A stretch of DNA of 64,000 nt from Epichloe hybrida. Its lineage: Eukaryota > Ascomycota > Sordariomycetes > Hypocreales > Clavicipitaceae. The stretch covers positions 372,001 to 436,000 of the forward strand of contig JAFEKR010000026.1 in the NCBI GenBank assembly GCA_019022495.1, written 5' to 3'. Under the pieces are notes generated by a model. It was not told the origin of the DNA. It was given only the letters and a program-made list of their open reading frames with translations, and made no database searches. Position 1 is the stretch's first letter, and each line of letters opens with the position of its first letter. The position numbers and the translations under genes are program-made. Of the stretch, positions 40,146-52,500 are shown piece after piece.

Positions 40146-40180
40146 TATTCCTCCTATTCCTCCTATTCCTCCTATTCCTC
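40146..40180 (+). repeat. ATTCCTCCT nonamer repeat
   Basis: Nearly four exact 9-base units follow the right arm of the inverted repeat. Non-coding microsatellite. Confidence 0.75.
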
Positions 40181-41019
40181 TTCTCTCTCTTTCTCTCTCT
40201 TCCCTTCATTTTATCTCTCTCTTTTTTGACTATACGGAACCTGATTGGAACGATCTGGGTTCTTTTCAATGAAGCATGGATTTGCCACGAATATGAATGA
40301 CGAGAGACTTGTATTTTGTTTTGGGGAGAATAAACGCACCAAACAGGTGAAGGTATTTTGGAAAATTGTTAAAGGCGTTGGGGAAATACTATGGCGGCAA
40401 CTATGATTTGGACTTGTCCTTCCGAAAAGGAAATGCATGGGATGCGACTGGGAAACACGATTTTAAATGGACGAACGCTGGTGTAGGTAGAGCTTGTATG
40501 CGTCGAAGAGAATATCGGGGTGGGAGTGGCGTCGGGCTTAGAGCTTTAATGACAAGTCGCGTGGAAAAGTTGTGGTCAGGATACGGGAAGGAGTAACGCA
40601 GCTGTACATGTTGTTGGCCGAATAAAAGAGATTACGGCTAGTAAATTACCAGCGTGCAAAATGGTTATGTTGGTACATTTCTAGAATCCCAGCACATGAG
40701 TATCAACATGATGTTTGGTGCCCTAGGCTTGCCATGTAGGCGCGTTCATAGTGAGCAGTACGGCTGATTGCATGTCAAGGTTGAATGAATGGGGGGAACC
40801 AATGTTCGAGTTGTCTTGCGTGTAAAGCAAAATAGCTTCGTCTTCCTGTTGTATATACAAAACACGGAAAACCAGATTTAATACTTACAAATAACCCAGA
40901 CAGACCAGTGCCGACCCAGACCACCCCGTCGCTTCAAACACGTAACGCGTTTACTCGTTAAATTCATCCACCACAAGGTCCGTACATTGATGAGCCCCCC
41001 CCCCTCCCCGGAATCTAGT

Positions 41020-43884
41020 CTAGTCGCCGCCCTCGGTGACTTCTGCTGTCCAATCCTTGCGAATCTTCAGCTCATCTAGATTTTCGGACTTGTCAATCAC
41101 CAAGCCCTTCTCGTTGGCTAGATGCAGTAGACAGATGAAGCAGTAAGAGGTGGATATGTCCTTCATGGCCGATTTAGGGTACGCCGATTGCAGGCCGTTC
41201 ATGACTTGAGTGAAGTTGAGTGTGGGGCCATCATCTGGTGATTGGGGCTTTTCATTTGCTTCCGAGGGGGTCGCTGGTGTTGAAGTGGAAGTGCGCTCCT
41301 TGGGTGGAATCTAGGTAGAAGGGCATGAACGTTAGTGCTTCGTTCCAAGCGATCATGCAAAGCCGACCCCCCCCCACCCCCCTTCTTGATCACCATCGTC
41401 GCAGGGCAGAAACTTACCTCGAGCTGGTCAAATGCCATTCCCTTCCAGATCTCTTGCTTCAATCGCCTGACGTCAACCTTTGTCGCTTTACGGGCGTAGT
41501 TGACATATTCCGGTCGTATCCTTCTCGTTGAAGTCACAAGAGTATGACCAAAGGCAGCATTCGTAAACGTTTCTCCACCCAACATGGCAGTCATGCCACC
41601 GGCTTCTGTCATGCCCGGCTCTCCGTCAGGCGACAGGTGTTCGCGCGCATCTGCAAACTCCAAATCATCATCATCTGCGTCATCGCCTCCTGGGAAAGGC
41701 AGGCCATCATCTTGGAAAAAGTTGGCGTCATAGTCCCCTTCTGGCAAAACTGTATCTTCAGGGCCCTTTTGTTTCGCCCAGAACGCCTCATCCATTTCAA
41801 TCTGCTGGTTGTTGTCAGGCAGATCGTGACCATACCCAACTCGCGGTCCGAAGCCACTCGTTGTGGTTCGACGCCTCGACAATCGAGCCTTGGGCTTGAG
41901 GAACAAACTCAGCAGCGATTTGGAGCTAAAATGCTTGTCATCGGGAAGAAGATTTCGTGATTTGGACTTCCAGTCCTTCTTTGGCATGCTGATCGCTGAA
42001 TTGCTGGACGCTTGTGTGTGGATAACATCAGACATTGTCGACTCGAGGGGCGAGGCGAAGTCTATTTCGAACGGCTCCTTTTCTTTCCGTTTCTTGGTTT
42101 CACTGGCTGGCTTGTTGGTTTCTTTGATTTTTCTGATTCGCCAGTGTTCCGCACTGCTCCAATTCTTCTGCAGAGCTTGGTCAAAGAAGCCTAGAATGTC
42201 TTCGTGCATCTTGTCAGCGTTCTGAGGCTTGACCATGGACACGATGTATTCCCCGTTGTCGTCAAATTCCTCCCCCTCAGCTCCCTCATCCATGCCAGCA
42301 TCGTATATTCTCATTTGAGGCGCAAGAGCGGCATCCCGTGCCCAAGCCTCGCCACCTTCACCAAAAGCGACGTCGCCCCCGATATCGAAGCTGCCAAGAC
42401 CGAGATCGTCGTCGTCAAATCCAATGGGAGCATCGTCGTCGATGAGCATGCCGGAATGATCCCCGGCGGCATGATTCTTGTCTTGATCTCTCCAATCTTC
42501 AGGTGCCTTCAAAAAGGGAATATCCATGGAACCTGATGGATCTCCTAGGTCAAAGGTTTTGAGCGACGGACATACGTCGAGCTCATCGAGATGGCTCAGG
42601 CTTGGCAAGAACCTTTGCCCAAGCGAAACAAGGTCGATTTCCACGGCTGGCTTTTCCTCTTCCTCCGGGACCTCGTCTGACGGCTTATCCTCTAGTTGTG
42701 CGGTAATGTCGGCGTCCTCTGCATCCGGGTCCTCATCTTCCGTATCCCTCTTCTCTACTGGAGCTACATCGCCTGAGTCGTCGCTACTGTCAAAGACAAT
42801 TCGTCCTTGTGAGTCGATCATCAGGTGGTTGAGAAGCAAACCCTTGGCACCACCTTCGTCAAAATCTGCCGAGGCCTTCTTGAAAAGGGGATCTACGGCA
42901 AATTCGAGTTCAAACTTTTTCAGCTGTAATGAGCTGAAGGAGGGAGCGAGCGTCGCCTCTGACGATCTTTGTGTCTAATTGCAACCAGGTCAGCTGATGT
43001 TGCTGCGTCATGTTCCTGGTACTGGAAGCCAGCTGAGCAACAAAGGCCAAATGCTTTACCTTCTTCCTGGACTTCTTCTTAGGGTTGCCGTCCTCATCCA
43101 ACTCATCTTCACTCTCGTTGCCGTCGGCATCTTCTCGACCCTTCTTCTTGCTGCTGCTATCGGCCAAACCGCTCAGCAACTTGCCAGTCTCCGTTGCGAC
43201 ACTGTCTACTCTGTTGGTGTAAATCTTGACACACCCATCCAGTGTGCAACTGGCCTTTTGGAAGTTGACTCCATCGCCCTCTTTGAGTAGTGACATGTCA
43301 TGGAAGTAATCAATCAGAGCGAAATTCCACGAGTTGGTGGCGTTGATTTTGTTGTCGGTCGCCATCTTCATCCACTCCTCGAAATTGGCAAGAATCGGTA
43401 CTCGCTTGATGGGTGTGACTGATACACCGCCAACCATGACCTCGTCGGTGATTTCGCCCACCCGGCCCCCTCTGGGAGTTCCCAGAGCAGAGCCCGGTGA
43501 CGCATTTTCAACGTCGTCCAGCCTCAAGCTGCCTTTGCGAGGCGTCGCGGCTGCCTTGATCTCATTGATCTGCTTTTCGTGTAGAGCTTTTCGTGAATGC
43601 ATTCGCTGGCCTTTCTCGTGCGCATCATCGTTCAAAGGGATTCTGAAGAGATGTTTTGTGTGAGCAACAAATTCAGCCACTTTGCCGTGCCGCAGCGCGC
43701 GCATAGAAGTGACAATTACACTCGTGGTGCCCAAGCAGGAGGAGCAGTAAGTAGCAACGGTATTTCAGAGCACGCAAAATGCGAAGGCGACTTACTTCAT
43801 GGGGGATTTGAATGGTGACGCTGGATGAGAAGCAGACGTCGATCTGACGCCTCCGGCGCGTGGGACTTGAGCAACCCGAGGCAT
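41020..43884 (-). CDS. BRN1: Condensin complex kleisin subunit (BRN1/Cnd2/NCAPH)
   Basis: Exons in transcription order 43884-43796, 43642-43060, 42956-41418 and 41310-41020 join in frame to 833 residues, typical of fungal Barren homologues. This kleisin bridges the SMC2-SMC4 heads and binds the HEAT subunits for mitotic chromosome compaction. Signature blocks are IPLNDDAHEKGQRMHSRKALHEKQINEIK and FEEWMKMATDNKINATNSWNFALIDYFHDM at the N-terminus. Central blocks are TLAPSFSSLQLKKFELEFAVDPLFKKASADFDEGGAKGLLLNHLMID. The C-terminal winged-helix region includes NFTQVMNGLQSAYPKSAMKDISTSYCFICLLHLANEKGL. The acceptor of the third exon ends in AGAG, so the exact junction (GCG ACG) was fixed by frame. 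Divergent from the exchanger gene. Confidence 0.95.
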
Positions 43885-44458
43885 TTCCTGGCGTTGTTAT
43901 GCAGCAGTGAATTGCAGACGTTATTTTTGACAATGGCCGTGTCGCGTCCTGGTTCGCTCAGCTGCCCGGAGTAAACAAAATGCCTAATCGGCTGGGGAGC
44001 GTCTGCACGTGCTGACCCGCGGCCCTTTGCCTACTTGTAATGTTGTGGCCTGTGGATCCAGGCAGCTGGCAGCGGCCGGAACGATGAAGAGGCGGGATTT
44101 GGGATTGGATGCCCATCGCTGGCCAATTACGCCACCTCTCTGGGCCAGTGGGGCCAATGGGGCCAATGGCACCCACCCTGTTCTTGCTTGTCGTTCTTTA
44201 CTGGCTGGGTGCGTTGACATGGGCTGGCTTGCCAATTGGGCCCTCCAAATCTTCCGACCGCTTCCCCATGCGATGATCATCTACGGATCCGTAAGCCCGA
44301 CGTGTTCCGTACAATTCGATACCTTTGCACCTTTACCCCCGCCTTCAGTGTTCACCTCCGCCCATCGACGACCATCGACGACCATCGACGACGACCATGA
44401 TCTAGGCTCCGGCCTCGACAAGACTAAGCGCAGTCTACGATATGAAGACTCAACCAAG
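43885..44458. promoter_or_regulatory. Divergent promoter region, BRN1 / cation exchanger
   Basis: 574 bases between two start codons. The exchanger frame is open through most of it from 44009, but the first well-placed ATG followed by a signal-peptide-like sequence is at 44459. A GACGACCATC repeat occurs near 44368-44398. No TATA box or other motif stands out. Confidence 0.5.
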
Positions 44459-47400
44459 ATGCCAGCACCCAGAGCCCGTGGAAGCCGACTGCGCTCTCGT
44501 CCCCTCGTCGCGACGGTCTTCCTCATGAGTCTACTGGCGGCATGCTCATTTTCACTGAAACCCCAAAGTCATGGCCATGGATCAGATCCTAAACATGCTG
44601 GCTCTGCCGTGGTCAATATTTTCCGTCGGGCCAAGCAGCTTGAATGCAACAATGTACACTCGGCTGAGGATAAGTGTGCCTTTGTGAAGAAGTATTGCGA
44701 AGATGAGGATGCCGGCTTGTTGCCATATCTCGAATGGTATTACTGTGCCTCAAGTCAAATGAGACCTGCTGCATTCGTATTGCTAGTTGTCTGGTTGGGA
44801 CTCTTGTTCACCACTATCGGCATCGCAGCCAGCGATTTCTTCAGCGTCAACCTGAGTACAATTGCGACCATCCTCGGCCTGAGCGAAAGCCTGGCTGGTG
44901 TCACCTTCCTCGCCTTTGGAAACGGCTCCCCCGATGTCTTCAGCACTTTTGCTGCCATGAGCTCCAATAGCCCTGGCATGGCCGTTGGTGAGCTCATTGG
45001 TGCTGCTTGCTTCATCACTGGCGTCGTGGCCGGCTCCATGGCACTGGTGCGCGAATTCAGAGTCGATAAGAAGACGTATGCCCGAGATATATGCTTCTTC
45101 ATTGTGGCAGTTGCCTTTGCAATGTCGTTTCTGGCTGACGGTCACTTGCGATTCTGGGAATGTTGGGCCATGGTAGGTTACTACATCGCGTATGTACTAA
45201 CCGTGGTCGGCTGGCATTGGTATTCGACAAGAAGAAAACGACGCTTACGTCGAGAAGGCGAAGCGCGGAGCCACTACTATGGAATGGTCGGCAATTCTGG
45301 TGATGAGCTGGCCGGAGAACCATATCGTGACGAACCCGAGAACCCCCAAGACGATTTGAGACAAGATTCCCGAAGCAGTACTTCTGTCCACGACATCTCA
45401 TCGTTAGAGTGCGGACCTAGAATCGAGATTGATGGACGGAGCCAAGAATATGGCCAAGGTCAAAGTGGCGATCATGACGAATCAGCAGAGTATGACAGCG
45501 ACGATGAAGATCATGAGCGGATGGTCGCTGCCGAAGTATCAAGAAGCATGCGCGTATTACGTCCTGGGAGACTAAAGTCTCACGCGTTGAATCCCATTCG
45601 GCCTAGCTTGGTCGGAGCATTGGAGTTTCGATCAGCTCTGGCTCAACTGCAGCGTGAAAGCAACCTCCAACTCTCTCACATTCCCGGGCGTAGTTACTCT
45701 GATCATCACGTTACTCAACGGCTCCGAAGAGGTACGACCAGTGAAGGCCCGGAAGGTGAACGTTGGGAGGCTCTCCCAACCCCAGGAGCAGCGAGAGAGA
45801 GGGCGTCTTCGTATGCCGGCACGCTGGCAGCGTCAGCTCCCCCAGTTCCGAATCCGCTGTATGAAGAGGCTCCCACAGAAACAAGTTCCCTCGCATCAAA
45901 TAATGTCCGCGACAATCCGGCAGTTCATGGGCATACTCCCTGTGGCAAGAGCACGCGCCATCCCACACCGTTCATGGTGGGAGGCAATTTGGCCCCGCCA
46001 CCAATTGGTCCCTCTGGAACCACCGATGATGGCGAATCAAGTGAAAGCGAGGACCTCAATGGCAAACATTCCGACTCTCTCAAGCTACTTATCCCTAGTC
46101 GACGTAGCAGTCACAGCGATACGTTGTCGCCGAGCTCACCGTTCCCACGCTATACCGACTCACCGATGGTCATTACGCCAAACGTGAATTCGGAACGGGC
46201 TGAGTTCATGCTACCCCAGCCTGGATCATCGCGCCGAGAAAATAGCTTCCCAGAAATGCAAGTCTCTGCTGCAGTGGCCCAAAGACCAATTCGATGGTGG
46301 CCTTATTCTGTCCTCCCACCACCTCACGTTGTTCTCGCGACATTGTTTCCCACATTGCAGGGTTGGCAGGAGAAGCGCATCTGGGATAAGTTTTTGAGTA
46401 CTATATCGGTGCCAAGCATCTTCTTGCTCGTGATTACTCTTCCCGTGGTCGAATCCGAAACCAATGAAGAAGACACAGCAGGTTCAGTGGACGATCAAAG
46501 TATGCTCCGCGAACGTAGTCGTCGCGAGCTTGGGCATAACGCGCCGCCCATATCCATTGAGCCGCAAGAGATTGAACCAGAAGGCGAGTGGGAGCGCTAT
46601 CGGAGACGTTCCCGCAGAAATAGCGCCAATGTAGACGGGGCACCCTCACCACAAGTCATTGTTCACCTGGAGAACGAAGATACGGCTGTCCTGTCACAAG
46701 GCGGCGCCGCTCTCAACGGACCGTCTGTCGCAAAGCCTCTGTCAGATGTGCCATCTATTAGTTACAAGAATGACGAACCGACGACGTGGAATCGCTGGCT
46801 CGTCTGTGTCCAGCTTTTCACGGGACCGCTATTTGCCATGTTGATTCTGTGGGCCAATATGGCAGAGGATCTGTCCCATCCGAGCAAAACACTGGTGATG
46901 ATGGTTCTTTATACGCTGTTACTTTCACTTGTGCTGTTGGCATGTCTTTTCATGCTCACATCCGACCACAGAAGACCCAAGTACCATTTCCTTCTCTGTT
47001 TCATGGGTTTCATCATTAGCATTGCGTGGATTTCTACCATTGCTGGCGAGGTGGTAGGGGTTTTGAAGGCCTTTGGCGTCGTCTTGAACATATCAGAAGC
47101 CTTACTAGGGCTCACCATTTTCGCAGCTGGCAACAGCGTGGGCGACTTGGTTGCCGATATTACTGTAGCGCGCCTAGGCTATCCGGTGATGGCTTTGTAA
47201 GTGCTAGCCACCGAGCTGTACATGATGGTTACGAATTGCTGACCAACCCTGAACTGCTAGATCTGCATGCTTTGGCGGTCCAATGCTCAACATTCTACTC
47301 GGCATCGGCATCGGAGGCGTCCTCATGATGGTGCGGCACGCCAACAAGAAGCACGCCAAACATCCCGACCGGCCAGTTCAGTATGGGCCGTACAGCGTCG

Positions 47401-47588
47401 AGGTTGGCCCTACGCTCTTGATATCCGCCGTGACTCTTCTCATCATGTTGATTTTGCTCTTGATCGTTGTACCTCTGAACAAATGGATTCTGAGCCGGAA
47501 GATTGGCTGGGGTTTGATCGCTCTTTGGACACTGAGTACAATCGCGAACGTCGCAGTGGAGATATCCGGGGTATGGCAAGAGTCGTAA
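44459..47588 (+). CDS. Cation/Ca2+ exchanger, ECM27/NCLX-like (NCX superfamily)
   Basis: Exons 44459-47196 and 47261-47588 join in frame to 1,021 residues. The protein begins with a basic stretch and a hydrophobic signal or first membrane segment (LVATVFLMSLLAACSFSL). A Cys-bearing lumenal segment follows, then two blocks of membrane helices. The alpha-1 repeat holds SLAGVTFLAFGNGSPDVFSTFAAM (about residues 144-168) and alpha-2 holds ALLGLTIFAAGNSVGDLVADI (about 883-905). These GNxSPD/GNSxGD motifs bind the ions. Between them lies a long acidic, Ser-rich cytosolic loop. Family members move Ca2+ against Na+, Li+ or H+ across internal membranes. Location (ER, vacuole or mitochondrion) cannot be told here. 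An in-frame upstream extension to 44009 is possible but less likely. Confidence 0.9.
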
Positions 47589-48084
47589 TGTTGAGAGAGG
47601 CGGACTGTATGCAGAGCGGACGGTTGTATGTTTCTTCTCATGATGAAAATGGCACGGATGAGTAATGAATAGCCTGTGGACGACAGACAGCAAGCATCAT
47701 GCAATGCATGAGTTGCGCAACTGGTACGAAGAACAATGGAAGCTATTAATGTTCTGGACCATCTTTGCTGCTTGGCACCAAGCCGATGATGAACGAGGCC
47801 CAAAGAAGTGAATCAAGTGGTGGTGACCCTAACGGCGCACTTGTTCTTCTCTTGACAGCGTGTCTTGTTGATGTAACAGAAGAGAACAATCTGGCGGCTT
47901 GGTTTGCTCGTGTGGAAAGTGGAAAGCTTGACCGACCGACCGCCCGTCACAAGCTCCTTCCTTGCTTGCCCCTCCCCCTCCTTTCCGCCATTGGACCCCC
48001 CCCACGTTCGTACGAAAAGCGTACGTACATGACCAAACCGTGGGTAATTAAAATCTTCCCCAACTTTGTCTCCTGTACTATATC
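47589..48084. other. Intergenic region upstream of phosphomannomutase
   Basis: 496 bases in tandem orientation containing the exchanger 3' end and the PMM promoter. A pyrimidine-rich block (about 47951-48005) with a C-tract precedes the PMM start. No gene is seen. Confidence 0.5.
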
Positions 48085-49147
48085 ATGGACGCCGCGCAGT
48101 CCAGTTATCCTCCTCTTGAGGAACGTCCTCTCAAGGACACGATTTGCTTGTTCGACGTGGATGGCACTCTCACTCCTGCTCGCCTGGTACGGTCCGGCTG
48201 ATGCTGCCCCCCCCCTCTTCCCCGTTCGACCCTATTCCGCTCCCAGAATTTGTGCAAGTCGCTGACCGTGCCGAATCACTCGTCCTCCAACAGGATGCCT
48301 CGCCCGAAATCCTCTCCATCCTCTCTGCCCTCCGCAAGAAATGCTCCGTCGGCTACGTCGGCGGCTCCGACCTCGCCAAGCAACAAGAACAGATCGGCAA
48401 GCCAGCCGGTGTGCCCGTCACGACCCTCTTCGACTTCTGCTTCGCCGAGAACGGACTGACAGCGTACAAGCTGGGACAGGAACTCCCCTCCAACAGCTTC
48501 ATCAAGTGGATCGGCGAGGCCAAGTACAAGGAGCTCGTCAATTACATCCTGCACTACGTGGCGGACATGGATGTACCCATCAAGAGAGGCACGTTTGTCG
48601 AGTTCAGAAACGGCATGATCAACGTGAGCCCCGTGGGGAGAAATGCCAGCACGCAGGAGAGAAACGACTTTGAGAAGTTCGACAAGGAGACCAAGGTGAG
48701 GGCCAAATTTGTGGAGGATCTGAAGAAAAAGTTTCCTGATGTGGACTTGACGTACGTAAACCCCCCCCCTTCTCTCTCCCAGCTACCAATTATTATGGTT
48801 TTGCTTTTCTTCTTTCCCACCAGCATTATATTCGACTTTATACATGTCGGTATTTGAGACATTGAGTTTCCGACTCACATTCCTTTACGGGCAGATACTC
48901 TATCGGCGGACAAATATCATTCGACGTCTTCCCCACAGGCTGGGACAAGACCTACTGCCTCAAGCACCTCGAAAATGAGGCCAAGAAAGAAGGCGGCATC
49001 GCATATAAGAAGATACATTTCTTCGGCGACAAGGCCTTTGAGGGCGGCAATGACTGGGAGATCTACAGTGACTCTCGCACCATTGGACATGCCGTCAAGT
49101 CGCCCGAGGACACGATCCGCATTGTCAAGGAGCTTTTTGATTTGTAG
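48085..49147 (+). CDS. SEC53: Phosphomannomutase (SEC53/PMM)
   Basis: Exons 48085-48186, 48294-48751 and 48895-49147 join in frame to 270 residues, the size of eukaryotic PMM. It converts mannose-6-phosphate to mannose-1-phosphate for GDP-mannose, feeding N-glycosylation, GPI anchors and cell-wall mannan; it is cytosolic. The HAD nucleophile motif FDVDGT carries Asp24 and Asp26. Family blocks include [66 protein letters not shown] and [18 protein letters not shown]. The first intron (48187-48293) and second (48752-48894) are needed to restore TPARL-DASPEIL and VDLT-YSIGGQ. The ATG is the first in the exon. Confidence 0.97.
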
Positions 49148-49589
49148 CTGCACCCGGGAGGAGCCATGTCCAGGGCTAAGGACGCGGTGCGATTCTAAGC
49201 TCTTTCATACACAATACGAAAATGAATTTCATGTTATCACAGACATGATGAACGGAATAAAGCAAGAATGAAAATATAAAGTAATGTCTTCAAAATAAAA
49301 CGAATGGCTGTGCTAGTCCCGTCATGAGAAAAATGTGTGGTATATTCATCATCAAAATCAAGCTAGGCGCCATGGAGTATTCAAAGAGCCAGGTTTTTAC
49401 CCAAGTCTATGTACGGGGAAAAATAAAAAATAAAAAATAAAAAGGCCAATGACAAAACACTACCGCCATCTAGACAAAAGAGGTACATGTTGCTTAGCAG
49501 ACACCTTTCTCTCCTGTGCACTTACTTGTACACGTTGTCCAGCAAGTACTGTACTTGACACTGAAAAGATGTAGCCCAGGCGAAACTTG
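49148..49589. other. Convergent spacer between PMM and WW-PhoD genes
   Basis: 442 bases between two stops, A/T-rich with AATAAA-like signals near 49256-49262 and AAATAAAA repeats near 49420-49442. It is expected to hold both polyadenylation regions. No gene is seen. Confidence 0.55.
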
Positions 49590-52500
49590 TTACCTCCCAT
49601 ACTCGAGATGGGGAATAATGACGGGCCCATACTTTGTCGTGGCAGTGTATGCCCCATCCCCTTGCACGACAAAGTCGACGGCGAGACTGAGCTTGGACAG
49701 GCCATGCTGACTGCCGCTGCTGATGCTCGGATTGGGACTGAACGGGACTTGTTGCTGGTTCGCGGCCGCTTCCTGGTCGTATGCCACAAAGGCGACGTAG
49801 TTCCTGCGGCCCATGAGCTTCTTCATCTCGCGAGCGGCGCCGCTGGCGTCGGTGTGGAATATCTCCATCATGTCTTCCTTCGTGTCGGAAACTTCGTGCG
49901 TCGACTTTTGGCCGTTCTTGGGCACGTAGAGCGTCTTTTGGTTGTGGAGCAGCTTGAGTATGTAGCCGCCTTGGGGGGCGCTGACGATGGGCGACGACAC
50001 GATTTGGTACATGGTTTTGTGGTCGCTGGGGTGGGTTGGGTCGTGGACGAGACCGGCGCCAGAAGCTGCGACATCTACAGTTTTTTTTCCCTCAAGTTAG
50101 CCTTCTTTGTTCTGTTCTCTTCCGTGTCGGGCTTGGGCGAGAGAGAGAGAGAGAGAGAGAGCACTTACCGCCTGACAAAAAGGTCATGCGGACGCCCTTT
50201 TGCTGCGCTATGCCCTGCAAGGTGCGGATGAAGTATGTCCTCTCCAGGTCCTTGGAGTCGTGTGTCCACATGTCCTTCAACACCTCCTGGATGTCCAGCT
50301 CTCCGAACTGGTTCAGGACATTGCCCATCAGGCCGCCTTTGCCAACCGCCTTCTTCACTTGCGAGAATCCCATGGCCACGGCCTCCTTGCCGCCGACGAC
50401 GCCAGCCACCGAGCTCGTGACCTTGCCCAGGATGTTGTACGTCGTGTTGACGGCCTTTTTGCCCGCCGCAACAGTATTGGCCAGGCTCTCTACGGCGTCC
50501 AGTCGAGGGTAGATGAGAGGGACGGACACCATCCACACCACGTGCTGCACGCTCGGGGGCAGCGTCGCTACCTTGGGGAAGATGCCTTGATACGTTGGCC
50601 CGGCCATGACGCGCGCTTGCGTCCGCTCGGAGCGACAGTCTGGTCCGACAACCGCAATAGCCGGTCCCAGATACTTGACAAAGTGCCAACCGACGCCCGT
50701 GATGGTGAAGATGTCGTGGTCCGTGCTGACGTTTCGCATAATCTCAACCGTAGTGTGATGTTGGAACAGGAGATACATTTCCGTGGCAATGCGCCCAATG
50801 TTTTTGAACACCGCCGAGGCTTGCATGTAATCAGGATAAGAGCCATATCCATCAAAGCTAGACGTCACAAATGATCAGTTCTGGAATCCCATAATGGGGG
50901 GGAAAAAAGAAGAAAAAAAATGGGGTGAGAGCAGAGGAAATTCTCGCCTACATGTCATGATCGTTCATCTGCAAAATGTGAGGAATTTGCGCAAAGGCTT
51001 CTCGCAAAAAGGGCTGGTCAAAGTGACTGGTGTAGAAATGGAAGTAGGCATGTGTCACGTCCTCCTCGTGTCGGGCAGTCCACTGTACATTCTTCTTGTT
51101 GTCCCTTCCGCTCATTGCAAGCCATTGCTTCAGCAGAGGAACCTCTTTCCATAGCCTGTCGCCGTAGATTTGATCACCCAGGCCAAGCTGGACGTGGAAT
51201 CCGCCGCAGTCCACGTTCTTCTGCAACACATCCTTCCACATGAATCCGACGCCGCCGAGGCGAGCTCTTTCGTTCTGCGAGGTACTGGTGGCAAAGTCGT
51301 TGCCCGAGTGTGCGATGAAGCGCCATCCAGCTTCGTGTCGACCGGCCACCACGAACTCGTACCGTGTACAGCCCATGTGCGATGTCACGGCATATGTCCA
51401 ACGTTCCGTACCGGCATCGCTCATGGGTAAAGCAATGTCGTACTTGTAGAATGTCCATCTTTGATGGGTATAGATGGGACGTGGTTCCAGTTGTCGCGGG
51501 TTGGGCGAGAGATCTGTGCTGGGATGAATGTGGATGGTTGGAGGTTGAGGCGCATCGGTGACGATGAGAATGCTTCCCATCCAGACACCGTTCTCATGAT
51601 CCATATTGACATATCGCAGGTACGGACCAAAGTACACTCCGTTCGTGGGCTGGACCCGGTACATTTCCACTCCTGCGCCAGGGGGCGGACCGGAAAACCC
51701 GGCTGCCGTGGGCGTTTGGGAAGCAACGCTCATGATACTCTCGGCATAGCCAGGCGTGTGAGGGGAAAACATGGGCGAAGCCATGGACTGCTTCCCGAAC
51801 ATGGGCGAGGTCAAAGGATTTCCATACGTTGATGCCGTAGGTGAGAGTGGAGTCTGTTCGTGCTGGATAGGATTGGGGCCCTTGGGGAAGTCCCATTGCG
51901 TGGCCTGGGACGCGAGGTGGATGTAATAGTATTGGCCTGAGTTCTGGTCTAGATGAGCTATCCAGCCCTCGGGCAGTGGAGGGGGGGACGCGGGGGTTTG
52001 CGTCTGGAGAGATGTGCTCGGCGGGGCAACTGGTTGAGATGACTGCCCGTTTGTTTCTGGCCTGGGGTCGTTGGCAAAAGCAGGATGTCCCTGATGCTGA
52101 AGTGCTGGTGAAACCAGACCAGCAGCTACCGCCGGTTTGGTTGGCGGCGTTGAAGATGAGGAGAAGCCCGGACCTGCCGCCGCCGCCGCAGTTCCGGTAG
52201 GCGGGGTGGTTTGAGGTCGTGCAGTCGTTGCCGCAGCCGTGGCTGTTCCAGTTCCAGCGGCGCCTTGCTGAGGTCGCTGCTTTTCCTTTGGGTAGGCAGA
52301 AGTGCCGTTCGGGTTGACGCTCGAGTAGGCAGGCGGCGGCGTCTTGGCGCCCATGCGCTGGAAGTCTTGCTCCAGTACGCTGACCTGGACTGGAGCGTTC
52401 GAATCGGCTTGCCCTTGGCCCTGGTTCTGGTTCCGGCTCGAGGCCTGGCTCGAGGCCTGGTTCTGGCCCAGAGGCTGCGTCGGATGGGGAGGAGCAGAGA

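Larger units (their letters stand above)
39768..41019. other. Convergent spacer between SAM-HMG and condensin genes
   Basis: 1.25 kb between two stop codons. It holds an imperfect inverted repeat (39855-40126), a 9-base tandem repeat (40146-40180) and no gene that I can support. One open frame at 40366-40596 lacks any recognisable features. Confidence 0.55.

Noticed and set aside
39658..40269. Similar peptides in opposite orientations (RFALS..INVE..LV) suggesting a duplicated gene
   Set aside because: The similarity is explained by the inverted repeat itself being read in both directions; neither frame looks like a functional protein.
40366..40596. 76-codon frame between the SAM-HMG and BRN1 genes
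   Set aside because: It is Gly/Arg-rich, has no recognisable feature, lies in a convergent terminator region and has no splice partners.
44009..44458. 150-codon upstream extension of the cation exchanger
   Set aside because: The open frame contains no convincing domain and would overlap most of the divergent BRN1 promoter. The ATG at 44459 is followed by a proper signal or membrane segment.
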